Positions 8,902 through 21,347 are shown, numbered from the stretch's first letter. The stretch is DNA of 64,000 nt from Deinococcus marmoris DSM 12784 (GCF_000701405.1 NZ_JNIV01000009.1:1-64000); one strand, 5' to 3'. A program made the numbers and translations. Notes: generated by a model not told the origin, from the sequence alone.

Positions 8902-10221
8902 TTGACAGAAGACCGCAGCGCCGCGCACGCCCACACGGGTAAAACTGGGCGGACTGCGGTTCGCGCTGGCTTCCTGCTTGGGGCACTCACGCTGGCGCTG
9001 ACCGCCTGCGTGCCCACTACCGACCCGCGCACCATCGTGCCGGAAAACGACCCCTCGCAGGGACCGGCGTATTCCGGCCCGCTGGTCATCACGCGCGGCG
9101 GCACATATCAGGGCAACTGGCAGAGCTTCGATCCAGCAGTTCCAGCAGTATCGGTCCAGACCAGTGAACCCGTGGTGATCGAGAATTCCGTGCTGCGTGG
9201 ACGCGGCAACCTGATTCGCGGCGAGGGAGCCAGCCTGACCGTCCGCAATTCCACGGGGTACGGCCTCAACCCGCTGACCGGCGGCTCGTATCCGGGCCGG
9301 TTCCTCTCGCTGGAAAAAGTCTTGAATCTGGTGGTCGAGAACAACGATGTGCTGGGGACCTCTGGCATCTACGTGCATCTGTTCAGAGGCAATCCTGCTG
9401 CTGGTCAGACCATCAGGATCGTCCGCAACCGGGTCCGCAATGTGGACGGACGGTACGTCGATCAGGTGGGCAAGTTCACCGGGAAGCGCTATTACGTCCA
9501 GGCCGTCCAGTTCAACCAGATCGCCCGCGTGCCCAATGTCGAGATCGCCTGGAACGAGGTGATCAACGAGCCGGGCAGGAGCGCCGTCGAGGACAACATC
9601 AGCATGTACGAGTCCAGCGGCACCCCGGACAGCCCGATCAGGATTCACGACAATTACATTTACGGTGCCTACGCCGCCAATCCCCTGAAGGCCCAGAACT
9701 ACTCGGGCGGCGGCATCCTGCTGGGCGACGGTCAGAAAGACAGCATGGACATCGCGGGCGGGTATGTCGACGTGTACGGCAACCAGATCATCAACACCTC
9801 CAACCACGGGGTGGGCATCGCGGGCGGGCACCACCAGAAGGTGTACGACAACCGCCTGATTTCCAGCGGCGTCCTGCCAGGGGGCGTGATCGATCCGAAT
9901 GCCAATGTCGGCCTGTATGTCTGGGACATCAAGGGCAACGCCAGGGGTGCGCCAAAAACCTTTATCAACAATTCGGTGCAGAAGAACCTGGTGGGCTGGA
10001 GGCGTTTCGGCCCCGGCGGGAATGTGTACTACCACAACCTGTGGACCCCCAGTTGTCTGGAGACCAGCGGCAACACCTGCAAGGACAACCTGCCCTGGCC
10101 CGTGCCCGTCAGCGAGGAAGTCACGCTTCAGGAGTTCGTGTTCTGGCAGGCGAAACTGCGCGAGGCAAAGATCGTGGTGGGCGTGCCCGGCGCACCCGCC
10201 ACGGCCTTGACTTCGCCCTGA
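8902..10221 (+). CDS. Secreted lipoprotein with right-handed beta-helix repeats
   Basis: A 439-residue exported protein. From TTG 8902 (AAGGA 7 bases upstream) it has a basic N-terminus, a hydrophobic stretch (AGFLLGALTLALTAC) and a lipobox LTAC, so it is probably lipid-anchored. The rest is rich in short strand repeats of the parallel beta-helix kind (VVIENSVLRGRGN, LTVRNST, LNLVVENNDVLG, IRIVRNRV, VEIAWNEV, IRIHDNYIYG, VDVYGNQIIN, HQKVYDNRLI). Such folds often bind or cleave polysaccharides, though no catalytic set is evident. GTG 8869 is an alternative start. A TACACT -10 (8854-8859) probably drives it. Confidence 0.75.
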   Translation: MTEDRSAAHAHTGKTGRTAVRAGFLLGALTLALTACVPTTDPRTIVPENDPSQGPAYSGPLVITRGGTYQGNWQSFDPAVPAVSVQTSEPVVIENSVLRGRGNLIRGEGASLTVRNSTGYGLNPLTGGSYPGRFLSLEKVLNLVVENNDVLGTSGIYVHLFRGNPAAGQTIRIVRNRVRNVDGRYVDQVGKFTGKRYYVQAVQFNQIARVPNVEIAWNEVINEPGRSAVEDNISMYESSGTPDSPIRIHDNYIYGAYAANPLKAQNYSGGGILLGDGQKDSMDIAGGYVDVYGNQIINTSNHGVGIAGGHHQKVYDNRLISSGVLPGGVIDPNANVGLYVWDIKGNARGAPKTFINNSVQKNLVGWRRFGPGGNVYYHNLWTPSCLETSGNTCKDNLPWPVPVSEEVTLQEFVFWQAKLREAKIVVGVPGAPATALTSP

Positions 10222-10395
10222 GTTGACCCTGGCCTTTTTCACACCTGAACGCCAACGGGGGCTGGGGGCAGCGGCCCGCGCAAGTCACCGTGGGTTGTCC
10301 CCTCCTGCGCCCCCATCATCACGTACACTGTCAGGGTTGCCGCGCCGCCGCCGCCTCTGTGCGCGCGAGTCGGGCGCAGGCGCAGGAGAGAAGTC

Positions 10396-11493
10396 ATGGG
10401 ATTAGCGATTGGAATTGTCGGACTGCCGAACGTCGGAAAAAGCACGCTGTTTAACGCCATCACGCGCGCCGGGGCGCTGGCGGCCAATTACCCCTTTGCC
10501 ACCATCGAGCCGAACGTGGGCCGCGTCATGGTGCCGGACGAGCGCCTGAGTGCCCTGAGCCGGGTCTTTACCAAGGGGGACCGCGTGCCGCCGATCATTC
10601 CCACTTTCGTGGAGTTCGTGGATATCGCGGGGCTGGTCAAGGGGGCCAGTACGGGCGAGGGCCTGGGCAACCAGTTTCTGGCCAACATCCGCGAGGCCGA
10701 CGCGATTGCCCATGTGGTGCGCTGCTTCGCCGACGACAACGTGGTGCATGTGGCGGGCACCGTGGACCCGCTGGACGACATCGAGACCATCAACACCGAA
10801 TTGATTCTGGCGGACCTGTCGGGGCTGGAAAAACGCCTGGGCAACCTCCAGAAAAAGGGCAAGGGCGGCGACAAGGAAGCGCGCGAACACGCCGAACTGG
10901 CCGAGGCCATTTTGGCCGTGCTGGGCGAGGGCAAACCCGCCCGCGCAGGTAGCTATGATGCCCCCATTCCCAAAGAATTCGGTCTGATCACCATCAAGCC
11001 CGTGATCTACATGGCAAACGTGGGCGAGGATGATCTGACCGCCGACAACGATTTCGTGCGTCAGGTGCGCGAGTACGCTGCCGCCGAGGGAGCTTCGGTG
11101 GTCAAGATCAGCGCGCAGATCGAGGGCGAACTGGCCGAGATGCCGGAAGACGAGGCCCGCGAATTTCTGACCGATCTGGGCGTCACTGAGAGCGGCCTGG
11201 ATCAACTGGTGCAGGTGAGCTACAAAACGCTGGGCCTGATCACCTTCATCACCAGCGGCGAGAAGGAAGTGCGCGCCTGGACCATCCGCGACGGCGAGAA
11301 GGCCCCGGAGGCCGCCGGGGAAATCCACAGCGATCTGGAGCGGGGCTTTATCCGCGCCGAGGTCATCGAATGGGACAAGATGGTGGAAGCCGGGGGCTGG
11401 GTGGGGGCCAAGGGCAAGGGCTGGGTCCGCACCGAGGGCAAGGAATACGTGATGAAGGACGGCGACATCATGAACGTGCTGCACAGCTCGTAG
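10396..11493 (+). CDS. ychF: Redox-regulated ATPase YchF
   Basis: A 365-residue Obg-related P-loop protein that hydrolyses ATP and binds ribosomes. G1 is GLPNVGKST (residues 8-16). The switch-I region is [15 protein letters not shown]3 is [12 protein letters not shown] with the family's characteristic non-catalytic residue after DIAGL, and G4 is the ATP-type NVGE (near residue 206) instead of NKxD. A helical coiled-coil insertion follows G3, and the TGS domain fills the C-terminus ([20 protein letters not shown]). AGGAGAGAAGTC before the ATG is a good ribosome binding site, with a TACACT -10 about 65 bases upstream. Confidence 0.96.
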   Translation: MGLAIGIVGLPNVGKSTLFNAITRAGALAANYPFATIEPNVGRVMVPDERLSALSRVFTKGDRVPPIIPTFVEFVDIAGLVKGASTGEGLGNQFLANIREADAIAHVVRCFADDNVVHVAGTVDPLDDIETINTELILADLSGLEKRLGNLQKKGKGGDKEAREHAELAEAILAVLGEGKPARAGSYDAPIPKEFGLITIKPVIYMANVGEDDLTADNDFVRQVREYAAAEGASVVKISAQIEGELAEMPEDEAREFLTDLGVTESGLDQLVQVSYKTLGLITFITSGEKEVRAWTIRDGEKAPEAAGEIHSDLERGFIRAEVIEWDKMVEAGGWVGAKGKGWVRTEGKEYVMKDGDIMNVLHSS

Positions 11494-11962
11494 CGCCAGA
11501 CCTACCCCATTCGTACGGTCGACGAACAGGTCAGATACTGACTGAATAAGACCGTCACTTTAATCGGAGATGAAGAACCCTGGGTTGCAATTCAGGGTTC
11601 CTCGTCTCCGCTTTTCTAGCCCTTGTTCCTGTCCTCATTCAGACGTTCGTAGCCTTTCCCAGAGCCGAAGGGGAGACGCATATCAGCGCGACTGAAGCAG
11701 AGCGACGGCAGAACCTGGCGCGAAACAGCCCTGCCGGTCGGTGGGTCCCTGAGAGAGAAGGGGCGGCGGCAGCCTGAACCACCACAGGACGCTGGATGAA
11801 CGAAACAGTCGAATGGTCAGGCGACCATCTGTGTATGCTGGATGCAGCATTCTCCGGCTGTAGCCCCGCCTGCGATTCCACGGTTCTGGTCAGGTGTGGT
11901 GCGGTCAGTTTGCATACGAACGCATCCGCTCTCATCGACTGGCCTCTTTCTGTGGAGTCTCA
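11494..11962. other. Non-coding stretch between ychF and the GGDEF gene
   Basis: About 470 bases without a credible gene. It holds the ychF terminator (11565-11617) and otherwise only short open frames without coding character. No repeat or recognised riboswitch was seen. A GCTGGATGCAGC self-complementary stretch lies at about 11838-11849. Confidence 0.5.
11565..11617 (+). terminator. ychF terminator
   Basis: A two-part stem: CGGAGA (11565-11570) with TCTCCG (11605-11610), and inside it GAACCCTG (11575-11582) with CAGGGTTC (11593-11600). It is followed by CTTTTCT. Confidence 0.7.
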
Positions 11963-13042
11963 TTGTCCGTTCCTCCCCGCCGCGTATCAGCCGTTTACTC
12001 ACCGTCCACCTGGCCCACCGGGCAGCGGCGGATGTTTCTGCTGGTGGTGATCATCGAGGTGTGTGCCAGTCTGGCGGCGCTGTGGTCCCAGGCACCGGCT
12101 TTCGACACGCTGGATGTGTGGGCGCTGCCGCTGCTGTCGGTCACGATGCTGGGGGTGCAACTGCTGCTCGCCAGGGGCGTCATCCGTTTTGAGACCGCCA
12201 CCTCCGTGGCCTTCGTGGGGGCCTGCCTCTATCTGCTGCTGGCCCTGAGCCACCAGTTTGATCCCTTACCCGCAGGGGTCCGGCGGCTCTCGGAGAACAC
12301 CTACTGGTTTGCCGTCCTGTACACGTCGGTCTTCTACGTCTACCCGCCGCGCCGCGCCGCCAACCGCGCCCTGCTGATCCTGGGCATCTCCACGGTGATC
12401 TGCGGCTGGCACCTGCTCCTGACGGTTCCGCCCGAAATGCAGCTCAATCTGCTCAGCGCCACGGCACAGTTTCTGCTCAGCAGCAGCGTGCTGATCCTGA
12501 TCCAGGCCACCTTCGGAGTACAGCGGGCGCAGCTTCTGGCCTCGCGCTCGGCGGCCCTGATCGACGTGCTGACGGGCGTCGCCAACCGCCGCGCTGCCGA
12601 GGAACGCTTGCGTGAACTGTCGGGCAAAAGGGCCATCTACACGGTGGTGCTGTTCGATCTGGATCACTTTAAACAGATCAACGACAGGCACGGCCACGCC
12701 ACTGGCGATCAGGTGCTGCGCGGGGTGGCGCAACTGACCCGCGACCTGTTGCCGCAGAACAGCGTGGTGGCCCGCTGGGGCGGCGAGGAATTCCTGCTGA
12801 TTTTACCCGCGCTGGGCGACACCCAGGTCAGGAAGCTGCTGAACAACCTGCGAAACGAAATCCGTCAGCAACGTCACGGCGAGGTGGTGGGCGTCACGGC
12901 CAGCTTCGGGGTGGCCAGCGCCGCCGCCGGGGAATCCTCCGACGCCGTCGTGGCCCGCGCCGACGAGGCGATGTACAGCGCCAAGCAGCAGGGGCGCAAC
13001 GACATCCGTCTGGCCGAGTGGCGGCGCAATACGGTTGGCTGA
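11963..13042 (+). CDS. Membrane-bound diguanylate cyclase (GGDEF)
   Basis: Makes cyclic di-GMP from two GTP. About six hydrophobic segments fill the first 190 residues. A GGDEF domain follows, starting at ALIDVLTGVANRR with FDLDHFKQINDRHGHATGD and the active-site GGEEF at residues 273-277. The usual inhibitory RxxD site five residues before GGEEF is not present, so product inhibition through that site is unlikely. The start chosen is TTG 11963, with GGAG 6 bases upstream; the frame stays open further upstream (GTG or ATG near 11894) but that region does not look coding. The stop codon TGA overlaps the left end of a repeat element. Confidence 0.88.
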   Translation: MSVPPRRVSAVYSPSTWPTGQRRMFLLVVIIEVCASLAALWSQAPAFDTLDVWALPLLSVTMLGVQLLLARGVIRFETATSVAFVGACLYLLLALSHQFDPLPAGVRRLSENTYWFAVLYTSVFYVYPPRRAANRALLILGISTVICGWHLLLTVPPEMQLNLLSATAQFLLSSSVLILIQATFGVQRAQLLASRSAALIDVLTGVANRRAAEERLRELSGKRAIYTVVLFDLDHFKQINDRHGHATGDQVLRGVAQLTRDLLPQNSVVARWGGEEFLLILPALGDTQVRKLLNNLRNEIRQQRHGEVVGVTASFGVASAAAGESSDAVVARADEAMYSAKQQGRNDIRLAEWRRNTVG

Positions 13043-13060
13043 TGCGGACTCCGATTAATT

Positions 13061-13443
13061 AGCACAGAGAGGCAAACAGCGGAGCAGGGTCTGCTGGGTC
13101 ATGAGGTCCGACTGATTTTCAAGCCGGGCAGACTGTTGGCGCAGCACGTCCTAGAGTTCTTTCAGCGACTCTGAAAAACGATTCGCCAGTGGCCCATCCG
13201 TCAACTTCCAGACGCGCTCAGCCGGTTGCCATTCCGGTGAATACGCGGACAGTCTGACTGTTTCGGTGCCTGGATGATGTCCTTGCACTGGAGGGACATG
13301 ATGATGCGGGCCAGCATCCGCGTTGGCGGCAAACGCGGCAGTCAAGAATCGGCACGCCCTTTGCCTCACTTCGGGCACCAGTCGGAACTGGCTGGCCCCT
13401 GTTGCTGGGCAGATGAGGGCATACAGGTAGAACCATTCTTAAT
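13061..13443 (-). mobile_element. IS630-family remnant
   Basis: Sequence between the two halves of the repeat element, carrying the end of an IS630-type transposase on the minus strand. The flanks read GATTAATTA on the left and TTAATGCGG on the right, compatible with insertion at a TA dinucleotide as usual for this family. Only about 380 bases remain, so most of the element is deleted. Exact ends are uncertain. Confidence 0.6.
13151..13436 (-). pseudogene. IS630 transposase fragment
   Basis: A degraded DDE transposase. The C-terminal segment has RLSAYSPEWQPAERVWKLTD, the typical DDE_3 endonuclease block around the catalytic Glu, followed by GPLANRFSESLKEL. The upstream part (13218-13436) continues in a second frame, so a frameshift separates them. 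The N-terminal half is missing. It cannot encode a working enzyme. Confidence 0.75.
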
Positions 13444-13555
13444 GCGGCAAAAACCGGAACAGCGCTACTTCCTACGCTCCATGCCCGGAGGGACGTTTTT
13501 CTCGCTCCCTTCAGATATTCATGTGTTTCCTAGCGCCCTTCAATCGGAAGCCGTG

Positions 13556-15100
13556 TCATTCCCACTCAATCGTGGCGGGCGGCTTGCCGGTGATGTCGTA
13601 GACCACGCGGTTGATCTCATGGACCCCATTGACGATGCGGTTGCTCATGGTGGCCAGAAATTCCCAGGGCAGCCGCGCCCATTCGGCAGTCATGTAGTCG
13701 TCGGTGGTCACGGCCCGTAGCGCCGCCGTGTAGCTGTAGGTGCGCTCGTCCCCCATCACGCCCACGCTTCTGATGGGGGTCAGGATCGCCAGCGCCTGCG
13801 AACAGCCGTCGTACAGCCCGAATTCACGCAGGCCCGAGATGAAGATGTCGTCCACCCGGCGCAGGATGTCCATCTTTTCCTCTGAAATTGCGCCCAGGCA
13901 GCGGATCGCCAGCCCCGGCCCCGGAAAGGGATGGCGCATGCGGATGTGTTCAGGCAGCCCCAGCAACTTGGCAATCTGGCGCACCTCGTCCTTGAAGAGC
14001 GTGCGGAAGGGTTCCACCAGCTTGAAATTCAGGTCTTCGGGCAGGCCGCCCACATTGTGGTGGCTCTTGATGTTGGCCGCGCCGGACTTGTCGGCGCTCA
14101 GTCCGCCCGCCGACTCGATCACGTCCGGGTAAAGGGTGCCCTGGGCCAGAAAGTCGAACGGGCCGTGTTCCTTCGCCTGGATCGCCGCCTCGCGCTCGAA
14201 GGCCCGGATGAATTCGCGCCCGATGATCTTGCGCTTCTGCTCGGGGTCCGAGACGCCCTCCAGCGCGCCCATAAACTCGGCTCGGGCGTCCACCGTGACC
14301 AGATGCACGCCGAGGGGAATCAGCGCGGCCTCCACCTGTTCGCGTTCCCCCAGGCGCAGCAGGCCGTGGTCAATGAATACGGCGGTCAGCCTCTCCCCCA
14401 CCGCCCGCGCCAGCAGCAGCCCCAGCGTGGAACTGTCCACACCGCCGCTGATCGCCAGCAACACGCGCCCGCTCTGTACCTGCTTCTGCACGTCCGCGAT
14501 CAGATCGTCGATGATGTGTTCCGCCGTCCAGTCGCGCGCCACACCGCAGATGGTCAGGAAATTGCCCAGAATCTGACCGCCCTTGGGGGTGTGGACCACT
14601 TCCGGGTGAAATTGCAAGCCGTAGCGCCGGGTCTGCGGATTTTCGATGGCGGCGACGGGCGTATCCGCCGTTTCGGCAATGACCTCATAGCCCTGCGGCA
14701 ACTGGGTCACGCTGTCGCTGTGGCTCATCCAGGCGACAAATTCGCCGCTGATCCCCTCAAACAATTGGCCGCCGTAACGGGTCAGGTCCGCCTTGCCGTA
14801 CTCGCGCTTGCCCGCCCGTTTCACGTCGCCGCCCGCCTCATGCGCGAGGTACTGCATGCCGTAGCACACACCCAGGATCGGGATGTCCAACTCCATCACG
14901 CCGGGGGCGGGCCTGGGAGCGGTCTCGTCGTACACGCTGCTGGGGCCACCCGACAGCACGATGCCCTGCGGACTTTCCTGCTGAATCCGCTCCAGCGAGG
15001 CCGAGCCGGGCAGAATCACGCTGTAGGCCCCCAGCTCGCGGAACCGCCGCGCGATCAGGCGGGTAAATTGACTGCCGAAATCCAGAATGACAACGCTCAT
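13556..15100 (-). CDS. guaA: GMP synthase (glutamine-hydrolysing)
   Basis: Converts XMP to GMP using glutamine and ATP, the last step of guanine nucleotide synthesis. The N-terminal class I amidotransferase domain begins [17 protein letters not shown], with the nucleophile Cys in [10 protein letters not shown] (about residue 80) and the His/Glu pair in [10 protein letters not shown]. The ATP-pyrophosphatase domain holds the P-loop SGGVDSS (about residues 220-226). The C-terminal dimerisation domain ends KPPATIEWE, as in the family. Its 514 residues are normal. ATG 15100 is preferred, since a CACAAT -10 lies about 8 bases upstream; GTG 15118 is the alternative. The stop codon lies in the right end of the repeat element. 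Confidence 0.96.
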   Translation of the reverse strand: MSVVILDFGSQFTRLIARRFRELGAYSVILPGSASLERIQQESPQGIVLSGGPSSVYDETAPRPAPGVMELDIPILGVCYGMQYLAHEAGGDVKRAGKREYGKADLTRYGGQLFEGISGEFVAWMSHSDSVTQLPQGYEVIAETADTPVAAIENPQTRRYGLQFHPEVVHTPKGGQILGNFLTICGVARDWTAEHIIDDLIADVQKQVQSGRVLLAISGGVDSSTLGLLLARAVGERLTAVFIDHGLLRLGEREQVEAALIPLGVHLVTVDARAEFMGALEGVSDPEQKRKIIGREFIRAFEREAAIQAKEHGPFDFLAQGTLYPDVIESAGGLSADKSGAANIKSHHNVGGLPEDLNFKLVEPFRTLFKDEVRQIAKLLGLPEHIRMRHPFPGPGLAIRCLGAISEEKMDILRRVDDIFISGLREFGLYDGCSQALAILTPIRSVGVMGDERTYSYTAALRAVTTDDYMTAEWARLPWEFLATMSNRIVNGVHEINRVVYDITGKPPATIEWE

Positions 15101-15170
15101 TGGGGCCGATTGTGCCACGAAGGGGCGGGGTCTGGCGGGGACTCTCTTCCTCTGGCCGGAGAGCCAGCGA

Positions 15171-16151
15171 TCAGTACCCCCGGTGGGTCACCCGTCCACC
15201 CGCTTCTTCCAGCCAGTCCGTGACTGCGCCCACCGCCGCCTTGACCCCCGGCGTGATGATCGGGCCGCCAAATTTGGCGAGGCGCACCAGATGGCTGCCG
15301 TCCTCGCGCCCGGTAATGCCGATCAGCACTTCCTGCGTGAGTTCCCCTTCCACGACATGCGCCAGCGCCACCCAGCCGTCCCGGCGCAGGCTGGCGTACA
15401 GATCCAGCAGGATAACGGTCCAGCCGTTCGCGCGGGCCGTGCGCTTCTCGAAGGGCTGGCCGGGGGCAGCGGGGATAAAGTCTGCGGGCAGGGTCAGGAT
15501 GGCGTGTGGCACGAGGTCAGGGTCCTCCGGGTAGGGGTGGATGTCGCCGTGTGGGACAACCGGGTGGGCGGTGGGCGTGAAGAGGGCGTGCTGGGCACTG
15601 AGGCCCAGATCACGCCATTTGAGGGCGTACTTGGTTTCCAGCGCGGCGGGCGGCGGTTCGGTCAGTTCCACGTTCATCACGCCGCTGTCCCGCGCAGCCT
15701 GACACGCGAAGTCGAAATACTCGTCGTGATCGGTGGTCAGCAGCACCGCGCCGCCAGGTTTCAGGCGCGAGGCCGCGAGCTGAAAGAAAGGCACGCGCAG
15801 CAAACGGTGGTCCAGATGCCCGGCTTTCGGCCAGGGATCGGGAAAGTTGACGACGATACTGTCCAGTCCACCATGCGGCACCACCTCGCGCAGCAGCACG
15901 TCGGCGGGCAGCTTGGTCAGGATGGCGTTGTCCAGGCCCGCGTTTTTGAGGCGGCGCTGGGCCTTGAGCAGCGAGACGCCCGACAACTCCACGCCCAGAT
16001 AATTGGGGGCAGTCTCGAATGTGGCGGCGTAGTGCGGCCAGAAGCGCCCGTCCCCGAAGCCGATTTCCAGCACCCAGGGGCGATCCGGCGTCTGCGGGTA
16101 CAAGCGGGAGGCCGAGTCGGGGAAGTGGAAATCGCCCAACGGGTAAATCAT
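15171..16151 (-). CDS. trmB: tRNA (guanine-N7)-methyltransferase with extra C-terminal domain
   Basis: Methylates G46 of tRNA. The SAM-binding Rossmann part (about residues 1-200) has [27 protein letters not shown], and the catalytic/tRNA-binding [19 protein letters not shown]. The protein is 326 residues, about 100 more than E. coli TrmB. The added C-terminal region (from about residue 215: [18 protein letters not shown] ... [16 protein letters not shown]) looks like a separate compact domain of unknown role. The start ATG overlaps the stop of the upstream GidA-like gene by four bases (ATGA, 16148-16151), so the two genes are translationally coupled. Confidence 0.9.
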   Translation of the reverse strand: MIYPLGDFHFPDSASRLYPQTPDRPWVLEIGFGDGRFWPHYAATFETAPNYLGVELSGVSLLKAQRRLKNAGLDNAILTKLPADVLLREVVPHGGLDSIVVNFPDPWPKAGHLDHRLLRVPFFQLAASRLKPGGAVLLTTDHDEYFDFACQAARDSGVMNVELTEPPPAALETKYALKWRDLGLSAQHALFTPTAHPVVPHGDIHPYPEDPDLVPHAILTLPADFIPAAPGQPFEKRTARANGWTVILLDLYASLRRDGWVALAHVVEGELTQEVLIGITGREDGSHLVRLAKFGGPIITPGVKAAVGAVTDWLEEAGGRVTHRGY

Positions 16152-16903
16152 GCGCCCACCACGCCCAGTTCCAGCAACTCATCCGAGAGACGGGCCGCGT
16201 CCTCCAGCACGCTGCGGTAGGAACACTCGCCGGGCAACACGCGGCCCACGGCGCGCACGCGGTCAAAGCGGGTGAGCTGAAAGCCGTCCAGCTCCCCCGG
16301 TGCGGGCGTCAGGAAGCGCACGTCGTAGGACGGCGCACCCTCCACCGCCGCCGCCGTGGCCTCCGAGCCGATCAGAAAGACCCCGGAGCGGGCCAGATCG
16401 TCGGCCAGGAAGTCGTAGGCCACCTCCGAGAGTCGCCCGGCCTCCTCCATGCTGTCGCCGATCAGCAGACGGCCTTTCAGGAACGCGCCTACCGCCAGCA
16501 CGGCCTGACGGGCGTGCAGCTTCGGCCCCTCCCAGGTGGACAGCACGACTTCATCGCCCGTTTCGTCCAGCTCGGTCACGGTGCTTTGCAGCAGGTGAAT
16601 GCCGGATGTTCCCTCGATCTCCGCCTTGAGCTGGCGGTGGAAAGTCCAGCCGTCGGTGTCGGGGGCAATCCCGTCACGGATCAGGGCGAAGACGCTGCCA
16701 GGGGGGAAACCAGCATCGTTAATCGTCGGCGCGTACAGGTTGCCCAGGTGGTCCAGCGCCTGAGACACCAGCAGCACGTCTGCGCCAGCACGCGCCAGCC
16801 GCCACGCCAGCTCGGTTCCGGCCAGGCCCGCGCCCACCACGGCCACGTCGTACAGGTGGCCCGGCTGCGGCTGGCTGCGGGGGGTATGGGGTCCAAACAT
16901 CAC
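16148..16903 (-). CDS. Small GidA/MnmG-related FAD protein
   Basis: A 251-residue FAD-dependent oxidoreductase-like protein related to the N-terminal half of MnmG (GidA) and TrmFO, but less than half the MnmG length. The dinucleotide fold starts at YDVAVVGAGLAGTELAWRL and continues GADVLLVSQ. MnmG-like blocks follow (AVGAFLKGRLLIGDSMEEAGRLSE, in two parts). The GTG at 16903 lies 7 bases after a TACACT -10 (16916-16911 on the minus strand), which supports it over the ATG at 16900. It overlaps trmB by four bases, so a tRNA-modification role is plausible. The missing C-terminal tRNA-binding region argues that it is not MnmG itself. Confidence 0.75.
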   Translation of the reverse strand: MMFGPHTPRSQPQPGHLYDVAVVGAGLAGTELAWRLARAGADVLLVSQALDHLGNLYAPTINDAGFPPGSVFALIRDGIAPDTDGWTFHRQLKAEIEGTSGIHLLQSTVTELDETGDEVVLSTWEGPKLHARQAVLAVGAFLKGRLLIGDSMEEAGRLSEVAYDFLADDLARSGVFLIGSEATAAAVEGAPSYDVRFLTPAPGELDGFQLTRFDRVRAVGRVLPGECSYRSVLEDAARLSDELLELGVVGA

Positions 16904-17004
16904 TGGGCAGAGTGTAGCAAGCAGGATGCGGGCGAAAGAGGCGGTGACGATGTCCAACGCCGTCTCTACGCCCCCGCGCCGCCCCGCGCTACAGTGGCCC
17001 CCAT

Positions 17005-17562
17005 ATGTCCGAGTCCATCAGCATCAAGCAGACCATCGTGGTCCGGTCCCGCCCAGACGTCCTCTACCGCCTGGCGCTGGAACCGCGCCGCCGCGTCAAG
17101 TGGGATCCCAATCTGGCAAAAGCCGAGTACCAGGGCGGTGAGGGCCGATTGATCAACAACGCCCTGGTGCGCTTCAAATTCGCCCGCAAACTGCTGGGGC
17201 TGGGGTTCACCGCCAAATACGGCCAGTTGCAGGCCCCCCAGCGCGGCGGCTGGGAAAGCGTGCGCAACGTGGGGCCGCTGGAAAAACTGACGCAGAGCTG
17301 GCAGTTCAAGCCTATGCCCGGCGGCACCGAGGTCACGCTGAGCATTCATGGCCGTATCCGCTACAAGTGGATCAGAACCCCTGTGGAGCGCCTACTGAAC
17401 AACATGGTCATCACCACGCTGGTGCAGTTGCAGCGCACCGTGGACGCCCAAGGCGCGCAGCTCATGGAAGACATGGGCCGCGAGGTGCAGGAAAAGCAGA
17501 GGGCGCAGGCCAAGGCCGCGAAGGAAGCGGCGAAAGCGAACAAGGGCAAGAAAAAGAAATAG
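17005..17562 (+). CDS. SRPBCC-fold protein (polyketide cyclase/START-like)
   Basis: A 185-residue helix-grip protein of the SRPBCC superfamily, which binds hydrophobic ligands in a deep cavity. The N-terminal strand and helix (ISIKQTIVVRSRPDVLYRLA) and the central WESVRNVGPLEKLTQSWQF fit. The last about 30 residues are a Lys/Ala tail (EKQRAQAKAAKEAAKANKGK), possibly for nucleic acid or membrane contact. A TACAGT -10 (16990-16995) lies 9 bases before the ATG. It is convergent with the next gene, with only three bases between the stops. Confidence 0.7.
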   Translation: MSESISIKQTIVVRSRPDVLYRLALEPRRRVKWDPNLAKAEYQGGEGRLINNALVRFKFARKLLGLGFTAKYGQLQAPQRGGWESVRNVGPLEKLTQSWQFKPMPGGTEVTLSIHGRIRYKWIRTPVERLLNNMVITTLVQLQRTVDAQGAQLMEDMGREVQEKQRAQAKAAKEAAKANKGKKKK

Positions 17563-17565
17563 CCG

Positions 17566-18072
17566 TCAGAACGCAGGTTGGCCCTCCCGATACCGGGCGT
17601 CCACCAGCACCACCGAGGTCTCTATCTGCCGCTCTGGAATGTTCCAGTAGGTGCGGAGCAGGAGGTCTTTCTCGTCTTCCGGGACGACAGAAAAGCCGTG
17701 TTTCTGATAGAAGCTGATAGCCCACGTCGCCGCTGCCCAGGTGCCGATCAGCACGGGCCTGTCGGTGGAATCCAGCAGCTCCCGCAGTAATCTGGAGCCG
17801 ATGCCGCCGCCACGCACGCTGGTGGCGACGTAGGCGTGGCGGATCAGTTTGACGTCTCCCCGGTCCTGAATCCCCATGACGCCAATGACGTGGCCGCCGT
17901 CTTCAAAGCATGAAAACTCCACGCCATCGGCAATCTGTTGATGCAGTTCATCACTGGGCATATACGGCTCGTGCCAGCGGTCTGCGGGAATCGCGTCACG
18001 GTACGCCTGCGCGGCGTCGTTGATGATCTCGTGAATGCGTTCAAAGTCGGCGGCGGTGGCGCGGCGAATCAT
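17566..18072 (-). CDS. GNAT-family N-acetyltransferase
   Basis: A 168-residue acetyl-CoA-dependent acetyltransferase. It begins IRRATAADFERIHEIINDAA, has the acetyl-CoA binding motif A as VRGGGIGSRLLRELL (about residues 97-111) and ends with the FYQKHGF motif B. The substrate is unknown. It is the third gene of the topA-cupin-GNAT run, starting 10 bases after the cupin stop. An upstream in-frame extension to 18213 is open but lies across the cupin gene, so ATG 18072 is preferred. Confidence 0.85.
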   Translation of the reverse strand: MIRRATAADFERIHEIINDAAQAYRDAIPADRWHEPYMPSDELHQQIADGVEFSCFEDGGHVIGVMGIQDRGDVKLIRHAYVATSVRGGGIGSRLLRELLDSTDRPVLIGTWAAATWAISFYQKHGFSVVPEDEKDLLLRTYWNIPERQIETSVVLVDARYREGQPAF

Positions 18073-18082
18073 GCCCTGGAGT

Positions 18083-18391
18083 TTACCCAGCGTCCACTGA
18101 AAGCAGCAGCACGCTTCCCTCTTTGGTGTCGAAGGCCGTCCAAGACTCATTGGCCGTGATGCGGTAGCCCTCGCCGGGGCGCAGCCGCACAAAGTTGTTC
18201 TGGGGCAGATCAACCACCGCCTCGCCGCTCAGGCAGATCAGCCAGCCGGTTACGGCTTCGCCCGTCAATTTGCCGCTCAGGTTAAGCACGCGCAGTTCGC
18301 CTCCGGGCAGACCCACCCATTGCCCCGGCGAACTCTGGGCGAGTCGGGTCAGGTGCAACGCCTGCGGCACGGCAGCTCTTTCGCGGGCCAT
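18083..18391 (-). CDS. Small cupin-domain protein
   Basis: A 102-residue single cupin barrel, seen from GEAVTGWLICLSGEAVVDLP and the later FVRLRPGEGYRITAN. The His/Glu metal ligands of catalytic cupins are mostly absent, so a binding or sensing role is as likely as an enzymatic one. It begins four bases after the topA stop, and its ribosome binding site (GGAGAG) lies within the last topA codons, so its translation is probably coupled to topA. Confidence 0.65.
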   Translation of the reverse strand: MARERAAVPQALHLTRLAQSSPGQWVGLPGGELRVLNLSGKLTGEAVTGWLICLSGEAVVDLPQNNFVRLRPGEGYRITANESWTAFDTKEGSVLLLSVDAG

Positions 18392-18395
18392 CTCC

Positions 18396-21299
<2,904 letters not shown>

Positions 21300-21347
21300 G
21301 GGGGGCCTTGGACATAGGGGGCAACACTCCTGGCGCACTTTGCGAAG

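Larger units (their letters stand above)
13040..13558. repeat. Short inverted-repeat element (copy 1), split by an IS630-type remnant
   Basis: The left end TGATGCGGACTCCG (13040-13053) and right end CGGAAGCCGTGTCA (13545-13558) are imperfect inverted repeats. The right part (about 13444-13558) aligns over its whole length with the uninterrupted copy at 22134-22272, sharing blocks such as GGAACAGCGC/GGGACAGCGC, CGCTCCAYGCCCGGA, CGTTTTTCTC, TGTTTCC and TTCAATCGGA. The left end includes the TGA stop of the GGDEF gene, and the right end includes the stop of guaA on the other strand. About 380 bases of an unrelated IS remnant interrupt the copy after the left 20 bases. Confidence 0.7.

Noticed and set aside
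11639..11935. 98-codon minus-strand frame between ychF and the GGDEF gene
   Set aside because: No domain, no promoter or ribosome binding site, amino acid mix of non-coding GC-rich DNA.
13931..15223. 430-codon plus-strand frame opposite guaA
   Set aside because: Antisense shadow of GMP synthase.
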